In this document: positions 44,540-55,475 of the stretch, in pieces
Layout: each line of letters begins with the position of its first letter
Numbering within the stretch: the stretch's first letter is position 1
Assembly (NCBI RefSeq): GCF_022539315.1
Contig: NC_066342.1
Location: 14,629,402-14,693,401 of the forward strand
Origin: Serinus canaria
Taxonomy: Eukaryota; Chordata; Aves; Passeriformes; Fringillidae
Length of the DNA: 64,000 nucleotides
Reading direction: 5' to 3'
The notes under the pieces: generated by a model
What the model saw: only the letters and a program-made list of their open reading frames with translations
What the model was told of the DNA's origin: nothing
Databases searched by the model: none
Position numbers and translations under genes: made by a program

Positions 44540-45262
44540 TACAAACATCAAGCTGCTGCAAGTTTGTTGCAGAACCCAGCACAGTCTGAACTTCTGAACT
44601 TTAGGAGAAAATGCGTAGGCTTAGTAGACTTCTGAATATTAACTTCTCTGCCCAGGGTGTGCTTAAAGCTAATTTTAATGGCCATATAATGTTGCAGTAC
44701 AAGTTGATTTGTACTGAATATTAATCCGGTTATAAATAAGAAACCCAGCCCAGTTCCATAAACCAGCCTCTGGACTGACTGACAGAGGTTTCAACCAATA
44801 ACAACTCTACTAAAGAACAAGCATTTGACTGGTTCAGAGTCTAGAGGGCATGGAGATTGGACCAATGACTGTTTAGAGCCAGGAGTTTTGAATTGCCTAT
44901 AAAAGTAAGCTCTGAAAAGTAAATGAGGGTGTTTTGCTGATGAACAACAGTGGTCTATCGGGTGTTCTGTCTCAGATGCATGACCATCACATGTCAATAT
45001 AATGCATGAAGAGGGGGGAATACATGTTAGAAGGGGAATATGTAGTAGGCAGTTCAGGAAGTCTGTAATTTCGTAGTACCTCAGCCAATGGGGAGGAGGG
45101 CAACACGCTGTTGGGGGTTTGGGATAAAAGAAGCCTGTGTCCTCCAAAAACTCAAGAGACACCCCACAGGAGTATGGCCCAGTGGAGTTTCTCCTTTTAT
45201 TTGAATAAAGTTGATTCTTACAGGACTCCTCTGTCTCCTTTGTGGACACTGGCCTTTCACAG
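44540..45262 (+). mobile_element. Gammaretrovirus-type LTR
   Basis: The 3' part is clear: CAGCCAATGGGGAGG CCAAT box (about 45082), GGGATAAAAG TATA box (45121-45130), AATAAA (45204-45209), and the close GGACACTGGCCTTTCACA at 45262. The reverse of this end occurs at 22339. Two more CCAAT boxes (about 44793 and 44860) and a second TATAAAAG (about 44898) suggest duplicated U3 sequence. The left edge is approximate. Confidence 0.65.
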
Positions 45263-46042
45263 CCTGATTTTCCACACACTGCAATTTCTCTTCCTAGGAA
45301 ACCTTAATTCAAAAGGCTTACAAGACACATATTATTTGCTTTATCTAGGTGCGCAAAATAAGATAAAATAAAATAAACACAAAAATTAAAATAAAATATA
45401 AAAACTAAATTTAAAAATAGTTTCTTTTCCATTCTCTAAAGAGGAAGTACCAGGATGAGGATAAAGTTAACACTGCTGCCTGTCATGGCATGTTTGATAG
45501 AAGCTTGCAGCATAACATGAATCAAAAGGATCAATGTGCTTCCATAGTCTTTATTCTTCTGAGGTGTCCTATGTCCTATTCAAATTGCATCTCCTGATTG
45601 GTGACATTAGATGCAGTTGTTTTCATGTACTGTTGTTCACAAATTAAGTTATTCTGAGAAGCAAGGGGAGGAGAAAAACTAAAGATGTAGCAGCACATTC
45701 TCCATATTGGAGCAACTTTTGTTATGGGTTAAAGAACCCTGTAACTGTTTCCTAAATGAGAGAGGCTTTGATGTCAAAAACTCCTGTGTGTAGCTGCAGC
45801 AGGGAGTGATGGAAAGGCTACTGGTAAGGAACCTGGGCATGGATCCAGGGAACGGATCGATCCTCAGTTTAGAGTAACGAACACCCTCTGAGCAGGATGC
45901 TTCCCCCAGAGCTGGATGCTTCCCTGGAGCAGGCCGCCCCCCTCTCCCCCAGCCCCTGTGGCCACTCTGCAGGGTGCCTCCCACACAAGTGGCTTCTTGG
46001 CTGCCAGCTTCTCCGCAGTGGCTCCTTTGCCAGCTGCCCCCC
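45263..46042. other. Low-complexity and GC-rich stretch
   Basis: An A/T-rich AAAAT repeat lies at 45352-45420. After about 45880 the DNA becomes GC-rich and Pro/Ala-coding in every frame. No gene is supported. Confidence 0.5.
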
Positions 46043-46402
46043 TGATGCCAGTCCCCCTGTGTCTACTCCCCTGGTCCTTCCTGGCCCCACGGCCACTGTT
46101 GGCCCCCAGCCTGTCAGCCCCCTGGGTCCCTCTGGGCCCCGGGGCCCCCAGCCCCTGCTCACAGCATGCAGGCCTACTCTGAGATGTTGGCCTTTGATAG
46201 CCTTCCTGGCTCGGCCTACCCTTCCAACCCCAGCATCATAAATCAGGGGCACATGGCAGATTTTTATCCTACACAGAAAGAGGATGCATTGAAACACGGA
46301 GATCTGTCAGTTATTACTGTGTGTCCATCTGCTTACAAAGACTTAGGCTACTCTATAGTCGGAAAACTGCGGAGATTGGTACAGGACAGTTTGTTGTTTA
46401 GT
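46043..46402 (+). pseudogene. Unidentified coding remnant
   Basis: After a stop at about 46042 a frame runs 119 codons to TAG at 46400-46402. The first third is Cys/Pro-rich and GC-biased. From the ATG at 46166 it becomes balanced, protein-like sequence (MQAYSEMLAFDSLPGSAYP, then GHMADFYPTQKEDALKHGD). After the stop, another frame reads on with similar composition (YSNPRMQMGYPHGIYDI, about 46417-46467). That looks like a real protein broken by a stop or shift, for example a processed pseudogene or a captured exon. I do not recognise it, and it is not retroviral in appearance. Confidence 0.35.
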
Positions 46403-46747
46403 TAACAGGTGATGCTGTGTACTCAAACCCCAGAATGCAGATGGGCTATCCTCATGGTATTTATGACATCATTACCCAGAACTCTGTTAAAACAAACCTT
46501 GTATTTTCAGTGAGCTGTGGATTTTGACAGGACTGTTTATTGGAGAGATTCAAGGCTAGCTGAGTGAGTGTAGTATCTTTCTGCATGCCAGTAGCATTAT
46601 GCAATTCCTTGCTTTTAGGCTGCTTTGCAAGGTACAAATTCTTCAACAGAAATACTGATATATTGCATGCTTGGTAAAACTTGACATGTGGGATGTGTAC
46701 TGCCTTTTCAGGAATTTTGATTTGGAGGTCTGATTGGACTGAATTAA

Positions 46748-47055
46748 TACTGCGAAGTTTAAGTGATGTTAAGGTTAAGTTCTATTAAGTTTAAGTGATG
46801 TTAGGTTTAGGTTCTGTTAATTTGAAGTTCTGTTAAGGTTAAGTTCTGTTAAGTTTAATTTCTGTCCAGTTTAAGTGTTGTTAAGTTTAAGCAAAGTTAA
46901 GTGTTCAGTTTAAGTTCTATTATTTTAAGTTCCGTTAAACTGGATTAAGATTAATTTTTGTTCAGTTTCAGTGATGTTAATTTTAGGTTCTGTTAGGTTT
47001 ACTTTCTGTCATGTTTAGGTGACATTAGGTTTGAGTGCAGTTAATTTTCTGTTGA
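46748..47055 (+). repeat. Degenerate TTAAG-rich tandem repeat
   Basis: About fifteen variants of a 15-20-bp unit like GTTAAGTTTAAGTTCT occupy 300 bp with many substitutions and unequal spacing. It is an old minisatellite. Related TTAA-rich repeats in the opposite sense (ACTTAACTTAT-type) occur at about 51020-51290 inside an LTR insertion, so the array may derive from an ERV leader or LTR. Confidence 0.8.
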
Positions 47056-47726
47056 AATATGCTCATTTAAATTGAAAGATAGTTATTTTGTTATAGAGAT
47101 AAGATGGAACCGACTGAAGCAATTGTGATGGGGAATTGGTAAGCATCTGTTTAAGAATATAAGATAATAGGTTGTGTAAAGATATGTATAGATGTGGTTT
47201 ATTAGATCCTTAATTTTGTCAAAGAGTCCATGGGTATGGATGTTCTACACTGGTCAACATAATTATTCATAAAAATCTTTCCTGCTTTATCTTCCATAGG
47301 TAGCACAGAAGAATGAGTAGCAATTCCAAATTATGGATATTATTAATTGTAAGCTGTTTAGTGCTTTCTTTCTTGCTTTTATTTTGATTATTGACATAAT
47401 GCACAGATGTGTGGAGAAATATAATCTCGATTTTTTAGAACAGTTACTGTTGCTGTAATAATGATTCTGAATATGTTGTTAATGCCATAGTGTGATTTCA
47501 CTGACCTTTTATAATGAGCATTATCCATAAGATATTATTTGATGTTACACATGTGCATTCCTTTGGGTTGTTTGCAGTTTGTTCATGGTACCATTGACTA
47601 CTTAGCTAAAGGACAAAGCCAGCTGCTTTACAAACTTTCACATACTGTTGTGTAGCTATCTGCAAGACATGTATAATTTTAAGACACTTTCCCAACTGCT
47701 ATCAATAGAGGCTTTTTTATAGGATA
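47056..47726. other. AT-rich unassigned stretch
   Basis: No gene or recognisable mobile element. Confidence 0.45.
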
Positions 47727-48072
47727 TGTTAGGGAAACCCGTCTAGTTAAGGCCTTGGCTCTTGCCAAGCCCTGGCCTTAGCTGGTCAGAAGTAAGCCAG
47801 CAGACCCAGGTGTTTCTGCACTAAAAATGTAATCAGGTCACTTTGCTTGCTGATTTGGACTTATAAAAGCTGGACCCCCTTTCAAGGTAAACTTGGAAAC
47901 CTTGTCCAGGAATGGATCTCCAGGTCCTTGCCAGCTATTGCAGACTCTGGGTGATGGTACAGTATTTAGGCAATTGATGATATATCATTCTAAATCACTC
48001 TCCTTTCTCTTGTGTGCTACTGAATACATGTATTACCCTGCTTATTTTTACTTGGTGTGAGTTTATTGTTTT
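47727..48072 (+). mobile_element. LTR (same family as 42215-43150)
   Basis: Starts TGTTAGGGAAACC, has GGACTTATAAAAGCTGGACC (TATA), CAGGTCCTTGCCAGC, ATTGCAGACTCTGGGTGATGG and a close in TTGTTTTATTACA. It corresponds block by block to the reverse copy at 42215-43150 and, more loosely, to 54803-55475. Target duplication not resolved. Confidence 0.68.
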
Positions 48073-48075
48073 ATT

Positions 48076-48933
48076 ACATGTATTGTCTTAGTTTAATGTT
48101 GCCGTCATGTTCATAGTAAGAGATGGAGGCAGCCTGCCAACTGCCTTGTGTGGAGAGATGATAGTTACATGACAAAAGCCACGTAGACATGCTCTAGATA
48201 GCTGAGAATTGGAAAAGTACGGGACCGAGCTAATCTGAGTCCCTGCACCTGCAAGGCTGCAGTGGCCTTGGGTATAGCTGTAGTCTGATAGCAAGATGAT
48301 GTAGCTGAGAGCAGAGCATGAGAAAAGGGAGATGTAAGTTGTAAAGAATGAGGAAGTAAGAATAACCAATAGACTGCTTAGCTTAGAGAATATGCAGGAG
48401 CTTATTACGTGTTGTGCTTAAATGTCTGATGCTCTAATCAATAAACGAAGCTTGCTGAACTCTCATATTGAGTGTCCCGAGCCTCCCTCACTGCGACGCC
48501 TTGTATCCCACTGCACCCACCACCATGTTATTGTGTTCCTGCTGACCTTCTTCGGTTGTTCCCTGTTCCGTGCTTCCAGAAGGACAATCAGTAATGTCAA
48601 AGTCAGCATTTCCAGCTAATGGACTTCCTCCTGCCTAAACAGCACAGCCCTTGAACTCCAGCCATATGAGCTTTGGAACAGTAGCCATTTACTTCTACTC
48701 CCTGTGGACATTGGACGCCATCTTTTTGTTCTCCTATGCTGCAGGTCTCTGTCAGTGGCATGGTTGTTTTTGATGGGTTTCTATTGACTGTGACCTGAAT
48801 TCCACGTATCTTATCCTGTGTCCAGCAGATGACGAGTAATAGTCTTAATAAGATAATGGCTGTACAGGCGCAGACTGTTTTGGCATTAGAGTACATGAAC
48901 CCTTTGCAGAAAAAAAACAAAGAAAGGGGGAGA
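48076..48933 (+). mobile_element. 3' part of an ERVK: LTR-like piece and env-end remnant
   Basis: 48076-48500 has LTR-like order (TGTCTTAG start, AATAAA at about 48441). 48600-48930 continues with a decayed frame ending in a basic stretch (MNPLQKKNKERGR) and the polypurine tract AAAGAAAGGGGGAGA (48919-48933), which marks the start of a 3' LTR. It fits the tail of a betaretroviral env, but the match is weak. Confidence 0.45.
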
Positions 48934-49236
48934 TGTTGCGGATAGGTAGAACCTTACAAAATTAAGGCCTTGTAAAATCATGGCTCACTCTTGTTACTTT
49001 TGCTAGGTAGAAAAGGACTATGGGAATGACTCAGCTGAATTAGAGGTAGAAAAAGAAGTTCTATAACCATTACATGTTCACATCATGGTGTATGGTGGTT
49101 GGTTGGATTATATTTGTTGTATTTTGAAGGTATGTAGCTCATAAAGGCCTAACCGCTTAAAAAGACCTGCTTTTTGCAATAAAGGTTCTCTTTTGCACCT
49201 GCCTGCGGGGGGTCTGTGTCACTCTGTTTCGTTACA
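48934..49236 (+). mobile_element. ERVK 3' LTR
   Basis: 303 bp from TGTTGCGGATAGG to TTTCGTTACA, directly after a polypurine tract, with AATAAA at 49179-49184 and a GT-rich R/U5. Short LTRs of this size are usual for avian betaretroviruses. It ends where CR1 sequence begins. Confidence 0.82.
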
Positions 49237-49578
49237 CTGATGGACATCAGTGACAAGTGGTTTCCCTCAAGGGTCCATATTGGGACTAGTGCTAGTCAAT
49301 GTCTCTGTCAATGACATAGTGGAATTGAATGCACCCTCAGCATGTTTGGAGATGACACGAAGCTGAATGGTACAACTGACACACCTGAAGGACAGGATGC
49401 CATTCAGAGGGACCTGTACAAGCTTGAGAAGTAGGCCCATGGGAACCTCATCAGGTTTAAGAAAATCAAGTACAAGGTGATGCATCTGGGTTGGGGCAAT
49501 CCCCAGGATCAATACAGGCTGAGGCATGAATGGATTGAGAGCAGCCCTGCTGAGAAGGACTTGGGGTTGCTGGTGGAT
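49237..49578 (+). mobile_element. CR1 fragment, left half
   Basis: RT-palm and thumb coding sequence: [45 protein letters not shown] and DLGLLVD, with stops and shifts. It breaks at TGGAT and resumes at 51917. Confidence 0.88.
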
Positions 49579-50907
49579 TATTATGAACAAGTATTTGAGA
49601 TCACTTAAAAAAATCACTGGCAAGGGTATTTATTGGAATAATTACCAATATAGCTGGATGGGACATGCCTGGGCTTGTCTGGCCCTTGCTGCTTGACCAA
49701 AAGGCAGCAACTGTAGTGTTTTCACCTCAGAGACACCTTTGGCTATCTGGATGCTGCAGCTGGGCATGTAGAGACAAGTCCAGGCATGCAGGAGCTCAGG
49801 TTTACCTTGGCGGAGAAGCTTTAAGGCAAGGATGAAGGAAAGGAGTCAGTTCTGCTGGAGGTTTCAATACAGAGCTTTATTCCTGGCCCACAGGCCTCTG
49901 AATGCAGTAACAGCTCCAACAGAACTCCCCGAACCGCGTGGTTGCTGTTCCTTTTAACTCCGGGGAGAGGGGGAGGGAAGGGGCATGGAGGGCTACCAAC
50001 AAGGTAGAGGGGGGGAAGTCTTAAGGGACAAATGACACCTGGATGGCCCAATGTCCTCTAGGGGTGCAAGGCATCTTTTGAACTCTGCCAATTACTTGAT
50101 GCCCTTTTGGAATGCCAGGACTGACAGACAGTGCTCAGCAGGAGTCAGGGTGGGGGAAAGGAGAGGTGATTGGCACCTGGGGAAGGACCAGGATACCTGA
50201 GGCAAGCTATGACATCACACTGCAACAGGTATTGATTTATGGAAAGAAAAAGACTCCACAACTTTGTAAAAGTTGTAAAGCCGGTATGTTTATTACAGTG
50301 CTGGATGCATGTGGGGATCGCTCCCCTTGAAAGATATGTGTACCCCTAAGAACTCCCAATCCTGTTTATTTTCCTTACTAATCTATATGCATAGAATTTC
50401 ACAATAGGTTCATACATATTCATTTAACTGATTTTGCGTTACACTTGCAGCTAGTTACACTTGCAGCTAATTTTTTATTAGAAAGTACAGAAAGAACTCC
50501 TGGGTCACCCTGCCCTGTCTCCCACAGCTTCTCCGTCTGTTTCAAAGCTCAAGGGGCCTTTCTCTTATCTCTGTCTTTTGGCTGAAGCAGTTTCTTCGAG
50601 CATAGGGTTTTTTTTGCGAGAACAGGCAATCAGACTAAACAGCTATGTTTGCAAGCTACAGACTTAATTCAAAGAGGTACATTTTACCTAAATCCAAAAT
50701 GGATTTCCACTCTGGAAAATTTCTACTCTGTCTCAGTATGAGCAAAAGTTAGATTTAATATTAAACGTCAAAGTACAACAAGTTCATTGACAAGATTCAC
50801 TCTACTACTTACAGGACAGTTAAGGCACCACAAGGGAAAACAAGCAACAACAAAACCAAACAAAATCCAAGCATTCAAAACAAAAATGAACTGAGAACTA
50901 TCTAAGG

Positions 50908-50954
<47 letters not shown>
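50908..50954 (+). repeat. (GT)n microsatellite
   Basis: About 22 GT units with one interruption. Likely polymorphic. Confidence 0.95.
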
Positions 50955-50955
<1 letters not shown>

Positions 50956-51019
50956 CAAAAGACAGTGTGGGCAAGGATGAAAAGGAACACGGCCTAAAAG
51001 CTTAAGAGCACTCAAACAC

Positions 51020-51290
51020 CACAGTACTTTAACTTAACTTATACTTTAAGCCTAACAATTTAATATAGAAAAAACACTTCACTTATACCTAACTTATTTA
51101 TAGCTCACCTGTAACAATTTAACAAAGGAATAACACTTAACAGCATTTAACCTAACTTATAAGTTTGAAGTTATACTTGGTAACTCAGCAGAAGAACAAC
51201 ACTTAGCAGCATTTAAGTAAGTTTATAACTTAACCTTACTTACAGGCCTAACTTACTTATATATCCAAGGTACTTAAACATCTAAGAAAG
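51020..51290 (-). repeat. Degenerate TTAA-rich repeat
   Basis: Irregular repeats of ACTTAACTTAT and a longer unit (AACACTTAACAGCATTTAACC, then AACACTTAGCAGCATTTAAG about 65 bp later). The reverse complement resembles the array at 46748-47055. Confidence 0.65.
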
Positions 51291-51916
51291 CAGTACTTAT
51301 TTCAGATTTGCTATAGCATATGTGCATGTTTATGCACCCAGACAGAAAGAATCAGTGCAAGCAAAGTACCTGTGAAAAATTCTCCTCAGACGTCAGTGAA
51401 ATACTTCTGATGCTTTTGCATGTCCTGACCAGCGAAGGGTTGGGCATTGAGGAGTGAAGGTATCAGCCCAGGATATGTTGTTTTTTTGTGATCCTCCAAG
51501 TATAGCAAACCTAAGGATTTGCTAGCTCTGAGAGACGTCCCCCCCAGAGGGAGCTTGCTGGTCACAGCCTGTTGCAGTTCCAGGAGAGCTCCAAAGGGTC
51601 TCACTTTGGCCCGCTGTTTATAGAGTCACAAGAGAGTGGGCTTTAGACATAACAGTGTTTCATTCCAGCCACAGTTTGGATCAGCACTTTCTTTGGAAGC
51701 GTGAAAATAGGAATGTTATGCCATTTGGGCAAGAAAAATATTTCCAAGGCTGGTCATAAGGAAAACAGGAGCTCGTTGGACACAGCAGTTCCTGGGAGCA
51801 AGTGTTTATGATAAGCTCAGGAAGCGCTGAGCCCAGGTGCTGTTTTCAAGGCCTAACAAGCATTTCTCAGATCACACTGTGGCCTAGAAAGGAGGAAGGG
51901 GGAATGCAGCACCACA

Positions 51917-52505
51917 TGGATGAAAGGCTGGATATGAGCTGGCAATGTGTGCTTGCAGCCCAGAAACCAGCCATATCCTGGGCTGCATCAAAAGCAGTGT
52001 GGTCATCAGGTAGAGGGAGGTGATTCTCCCCATCTACTGTGCTCTGGTGAGACCCCTCATGAAGTACTGCATCCAGCTCTTGGGTCCCAAACACAGGAAG
52101 GACCTTTTGGAGTGAGTCCAGAAGAGGGCCAGGAAGATGATCACATGCCTGGAACACCTCTCCTATGAGGAAAGGTTGAGAGAATTGGGATTGTTCAGCC
52201 TAGAGAAGACAAGGCTATGGAGAGACCTTATAGCAGCTTTTCAGAACCTAAAGTGGCTACAAGAGACCTGGAGAGGGACTTTTTACAAGGGCATGGAGTG
52301 AAATGACAAGAGGTAATTGTTTTACTTGGAGGGTGGTGAGGCAGTGGCACAGGTTGCCCAGCAATGTTGTGGATGCCCCATTCCTGGAAGTATTCAAGGC
52401 CAGGTGGGACAGTGCTCTGGGCAATCTGGTCAAGTGGAAGGTGTCCCTGTTCATGTCAGGGGGGTCGGAATTAGATGATTTTTAAGGTCCTTTTCAACTG
52501 TCCTG
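51917..52505 (+). mobile_element. CR1 fragment, right half and 3' end
   Basis: Continues 49237-49578 with DERLDMSWQCVLAAQK, LGCIKSSVVI-type sequence, [28 protein letters not shown] and the tail GGAATTAGATGATTTTTAAGGTCC ending near 52505. Stops and shifts throughout. Confidence 0.9.
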
Positions 52506-52599
52506 AGTTACAGAAGGAGAGTGCTAATTTGGGGTGTAACCAACCTGTGTTTACACTTCCAATTCTTTCCCCAATCCTGCTGGTGGGGGTGGAAGCAAG

Positions 52600-52900
52600 C
52601 AGCTGCATGCTGCTGTCTGGAGTTAAATCAAGAGAGGAAGGGCACTGGAAAAATGACTGCTCCCAACACGCAAATGTAGAAAAGAGAGAATGAAAAGGGA
52701 CAGGAATTTTGGCAGAAATTAGGCTGAATTTAAGGGGACCAGATCCATCCCTTATTATTTCCCCAGCTGATCCTCTGATTCCAATTAATCTGGAGAATGA
52801 AACAATATTTTTTTCTAGTGGGTACTAGAGCAACTCATTCTGTAGTTACCAGCTGTAAGGGACATTTATGCAAAACAAAAGTAAATTTGTTGGTGTGACA
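52600..52900 (+). pseudogene. Gammaretrovirus-like nucleocapsid end and protease
   Basis: EEGHWKNDCSQH (about 52634-52670) is the second half of a CCHC zinc knuckle whose first Cys pair is lost. The protease active-site region follows at about 52806-52850: the expected D-T-G-A-T-H-S reads G-T-R-A-T-H-S, so the catalytic Asp and Gly are both replaced. Further decayed protease sequence (DCLQPMEFTSG) continues to about 53000. Confidence 0.82.
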
Positions 52901-54240
52901 GGGAGGTAATCCCTCAGACTGTTTACAACCAATGGAATTCACAAGTGGAAACACAACATTAAGAAATCAGTTTCTCTATATGGTAGACTGTCCTTTGCCA
53001 TTACTTGAATGGGATTTGCCATGCAAGGTAAGTACACAATTGACTTTTTCTGATGACTCTGTCCAGTTGCATATTCCTCTAGAAAATGTATGGAAAGTGC
53101 AGATCTGCCTGCTTACCAAGGAAAATCCTGCAGAAGAGGAAATACTCAATGAAGTTGTAGGTGCAGTTATACCATTGGTTTGGTCATTGGGAATCATGAG
53201 TCTGTTAAATATTGAGCTGAAATTGAGTCTAACCAGTAAGGAAAAACCATAACCTTTAAAACTGGAGGCTCAATGAGGATTGGAGCTGTCAATAAACTCT
53301 TTCTTAGAGTTCAGGTTATTAAGGGAAAGCCAATCAGAATTTTACACTTCAATCCTCCCAGTGAAAAGGCCTAAATCATCAGAATATAGACTAGCAGAAG
53401 ATTTATGGGAAATTAATGCCTGGATAGCTGATGTCCATCTGGTGTCCTAAATCCCAATACCCTTCTTGCCTCAGTACCAGAGACTAATTTGAAAGATGCC
53501 ACCTTTTATATACCCATGGATGAACAGAGTCAACTTGCCTTTGCTTTTGAATGGGAAAATCCAACTACAGGACAGAATATGTAGGTCTGTTGGACTGTCC
53601 TCCCACAAGGATTCAAAAACAGTCCTATGATATTTGGTAATAGCCTGCAAAGGAGCTGGAACAGTGGCACTGTGAGTATGAAACCATTTCAGTATTACAG
53701 TATGTAGATGACATACTGATTGGATCAGGCACTCAGCAAGAATATTTGGAGGTGATGATAACCCTGCTCAACATTTTAGGCTTGGCAGGATACCGAGTGC
53801 CCAGAAATAAGGCTCAGATTGGGAAAGAGAAAGTCCACTATATAGGCTTTGAAATAACAAAAGGACAGAGAGCACTGGGTTCTGACAGGAAAGAAGCAAT
53901 ATGCACGATTGCTGCTTCTACCTCAGAGACAGTTGTGAGGGTTTCTAGGGATAGCTGGATAGTGTCAGCTATGGTTCCAAATTTGGGCTTAATAGCCAAA
54001 CCTTTATATACTGCCACAAAAGGGCCAGAAGCAGTATTAGAATGGGCACCAGAATGCCGAAAAGTCTTTGATAAGATCAAGAAAAAGTTCATAGACGCCC
54101 CCACAGTGGGAATCCCTGACTTACAGAAACCACTCCAATTGTGTGTACATGAGAGACAACAGGTGGCATTGGGAGGGCTCACACAAAAATTAGGTAGCTG
54201 GAAAAGACTGGTAGGTACTTCTCCAAACAACAGGATGAAG
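52901..54240 (+). pseudogene. Gammaretrovirus-like protease end and reverse transcriptase
   Basis: 52932-53252 is open and covers the protease C-terminus and start of RT. RT then continues with LPQGFKNSPMIFG (about 53602-53640, motif B), QYVDDILIGSG at 53698-53730 (catalytic box), and GYRVPRNKAQIGKEKVHYIG (about 53780-53840). The thumb/connection part is open to 54243 (LGLIAKPLYTATKG, WAPECRKVFDKIKK). Large parts of motifs near 53340-53560 are shifted or stopped. Gag upstream is almost wholly missing, with CR1 immediately left. Confidence 0.88.
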
Positions 54241-54802
54241 TGAGTAAAGGATGGCCTGCTTGTTTGAGAGTAGTAGCTTCAGCTGTAATCCTTATTGAAG
54301 GATCATGAAAACTGACATCGGGCCAAACCCTTACTGCGTACATACCCTATGCTGTAATCTCACTTCTTGAAAATAAGGGACATTATTGGATGTTCCTAAA
54401 TTGATTAGCTCAATATCAAGCAGTATTGTTAGAACAAACCAATGTGACCCTCTCTTGAACCTCCACTCAACTCAGACACTTTGCTTCTGGTCTCAGAGGC
54501 AGGAGAACTGCATCATGACTCTTTGGTAGCTATTGAACAAGTATATTCCAGTAGGCTAGATATAAGAGACAAGACACTCCCTGAGGCAGAGATGGAGCTT
54601 TTTTCTGATGGGAGCAGTAACATGCTAAATGGACAGTGGAAATCTGGTTACATGGTGGTAGCTATTGCAGAGTGAAAGTAAAGCACTGCCTAGAAACACC
54701 TCTGCCCAGAAAGCTGAATTGGCAGTTCTCACTCAGGCCCTGGAATTGAGCCAAGGAAAGAAAATCTATATATATACTGACTGAAAATATGCCTTTGATG
54801 TT
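54241..54802 (+). pseudogene. Gammaretrovirus-like RNase H, first part
   Basis: ELFSDGSSNML (about 54596-54628) holds the first catalytic Asp. [12 protein letters not shown] (about 54717-54752) holds the Glu. IYTD-stop-KYAFDV (about 54772-54802) is the T-D-S-K-Y-A motif with its Ser codon changed to TGA. The domain breaks off after the Val of FDV, where an LTR is inserted. Confidence 0.85.
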
Positions 54803-55475
54803 GAAGTACTAAGGCCTGAACAACAGGCCTTGAGCCAAAGTTGTCCTCTAGATGAACCTTCCAACCAAACGTTATATTTGTATCCGCTCATTAACAAAGT
54901 AATATTAGCAATATGATATATGTATTCATTCATTAGTGAAACATGTATTTAACTTTCCATATTTAGAAACTGGACGAGGCCATGAAATCAGACATCTGGC
55001 CTTGTTTAGGGGTGCATGATGAAAGACAACTCCTTTGGTTCCTCCTTGAGCCCTGGCCAGGCTTTGGGAGCAACCCAAGAGGAGGATGAAACCAGATGTT
55101 CCTGCACTAAAAGTTATGGTAGCTTGTTTATTCAACAATATATAAAGCTGGGCTCTCTCACGGTGAAGTCGGAAGCCTTGTTGCCTGTAGGTGGATGCAC
55201 ATGCAGGATTTCCTGGTTGCCGAACATGGTTCTCCAGTCCTTCAATGTGACATCTTGCCCAGTTGATGTATGGACCTGGATTACAGTGAAGTATTTGGGT
55301 AACTGGTGGTGTATCTTTCTTAATCACTACAGGCAATCTTTTGTACTAAAGATTATGTGCATTGCTTAGCTTATCCTTTTGTGATTCTTTGCAGTTTTGC
55401 ATTATATTAAATTACACTTATTCCTTAAGTTGGTGTCTGTGTCTGTGTTGACCCTGCTCACTGGCAAAACAGACA
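54803..55475 (+). mobile_element. Solo LTR inserted in RNase H
   Basis: About 670 bp starting near TGTTGAAGTACTAAGG and ending GGCAAAACAGACA. It has a TATA-like ATATATAAAGC (about 55138-55148) and blocks similar in order to the LTR at 47727-48072 (CTCCAGTCCTTC, GTATTTGGGTAACTGGTGG, TTAATCACT). RNase H codons stop at its left edge and resume at its right edge (GTCCATGCACAGAGCAATTTGG). Exact ends are uncertain by a few bases. Confidence 0.75.

Larger units (their letters stand above)
49579..51916 (-). mobile_element. 2.3-kb LTR-type insertion in CR1
   Basis: Flanked by perfect TGGAT repeats (49574-49578 and 51917-51921) and lying exactly between two halves of one CR1, this is a single insertion or a nest of them. 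It begins TATTATGAACA and ends CAGCACCACA. It includes an LTR-like minus-strand region at 49579-50226 (AGCTTTATTCC poly(A) box, about 49873), a second at 50227-50760 related to 26795-27480, a GT microsatellite, TTAA-rich repeats and an unrecognised minus frame at 51386-51604. Likely minus-strand ERV with LTRs and leader but no surviving genes. Confidence 0.65.

Noticed and set aside
45869..46297. 142-codon minus frame and a plus Pro-rich frame
   Set aside because: Low-complexity GC-rich translation without similarity. Only the plus frame from about 46,166 has protein-like composition.
46748..47055. CRISPR-like array
   Set aside because: Units are degenerate and contiguous without unique spacers, and the DNA is vertebrate.
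46748..47055. Interstitial telomeric repeat
   Set aside because: The units are not TTAGGG and the period is irregular.
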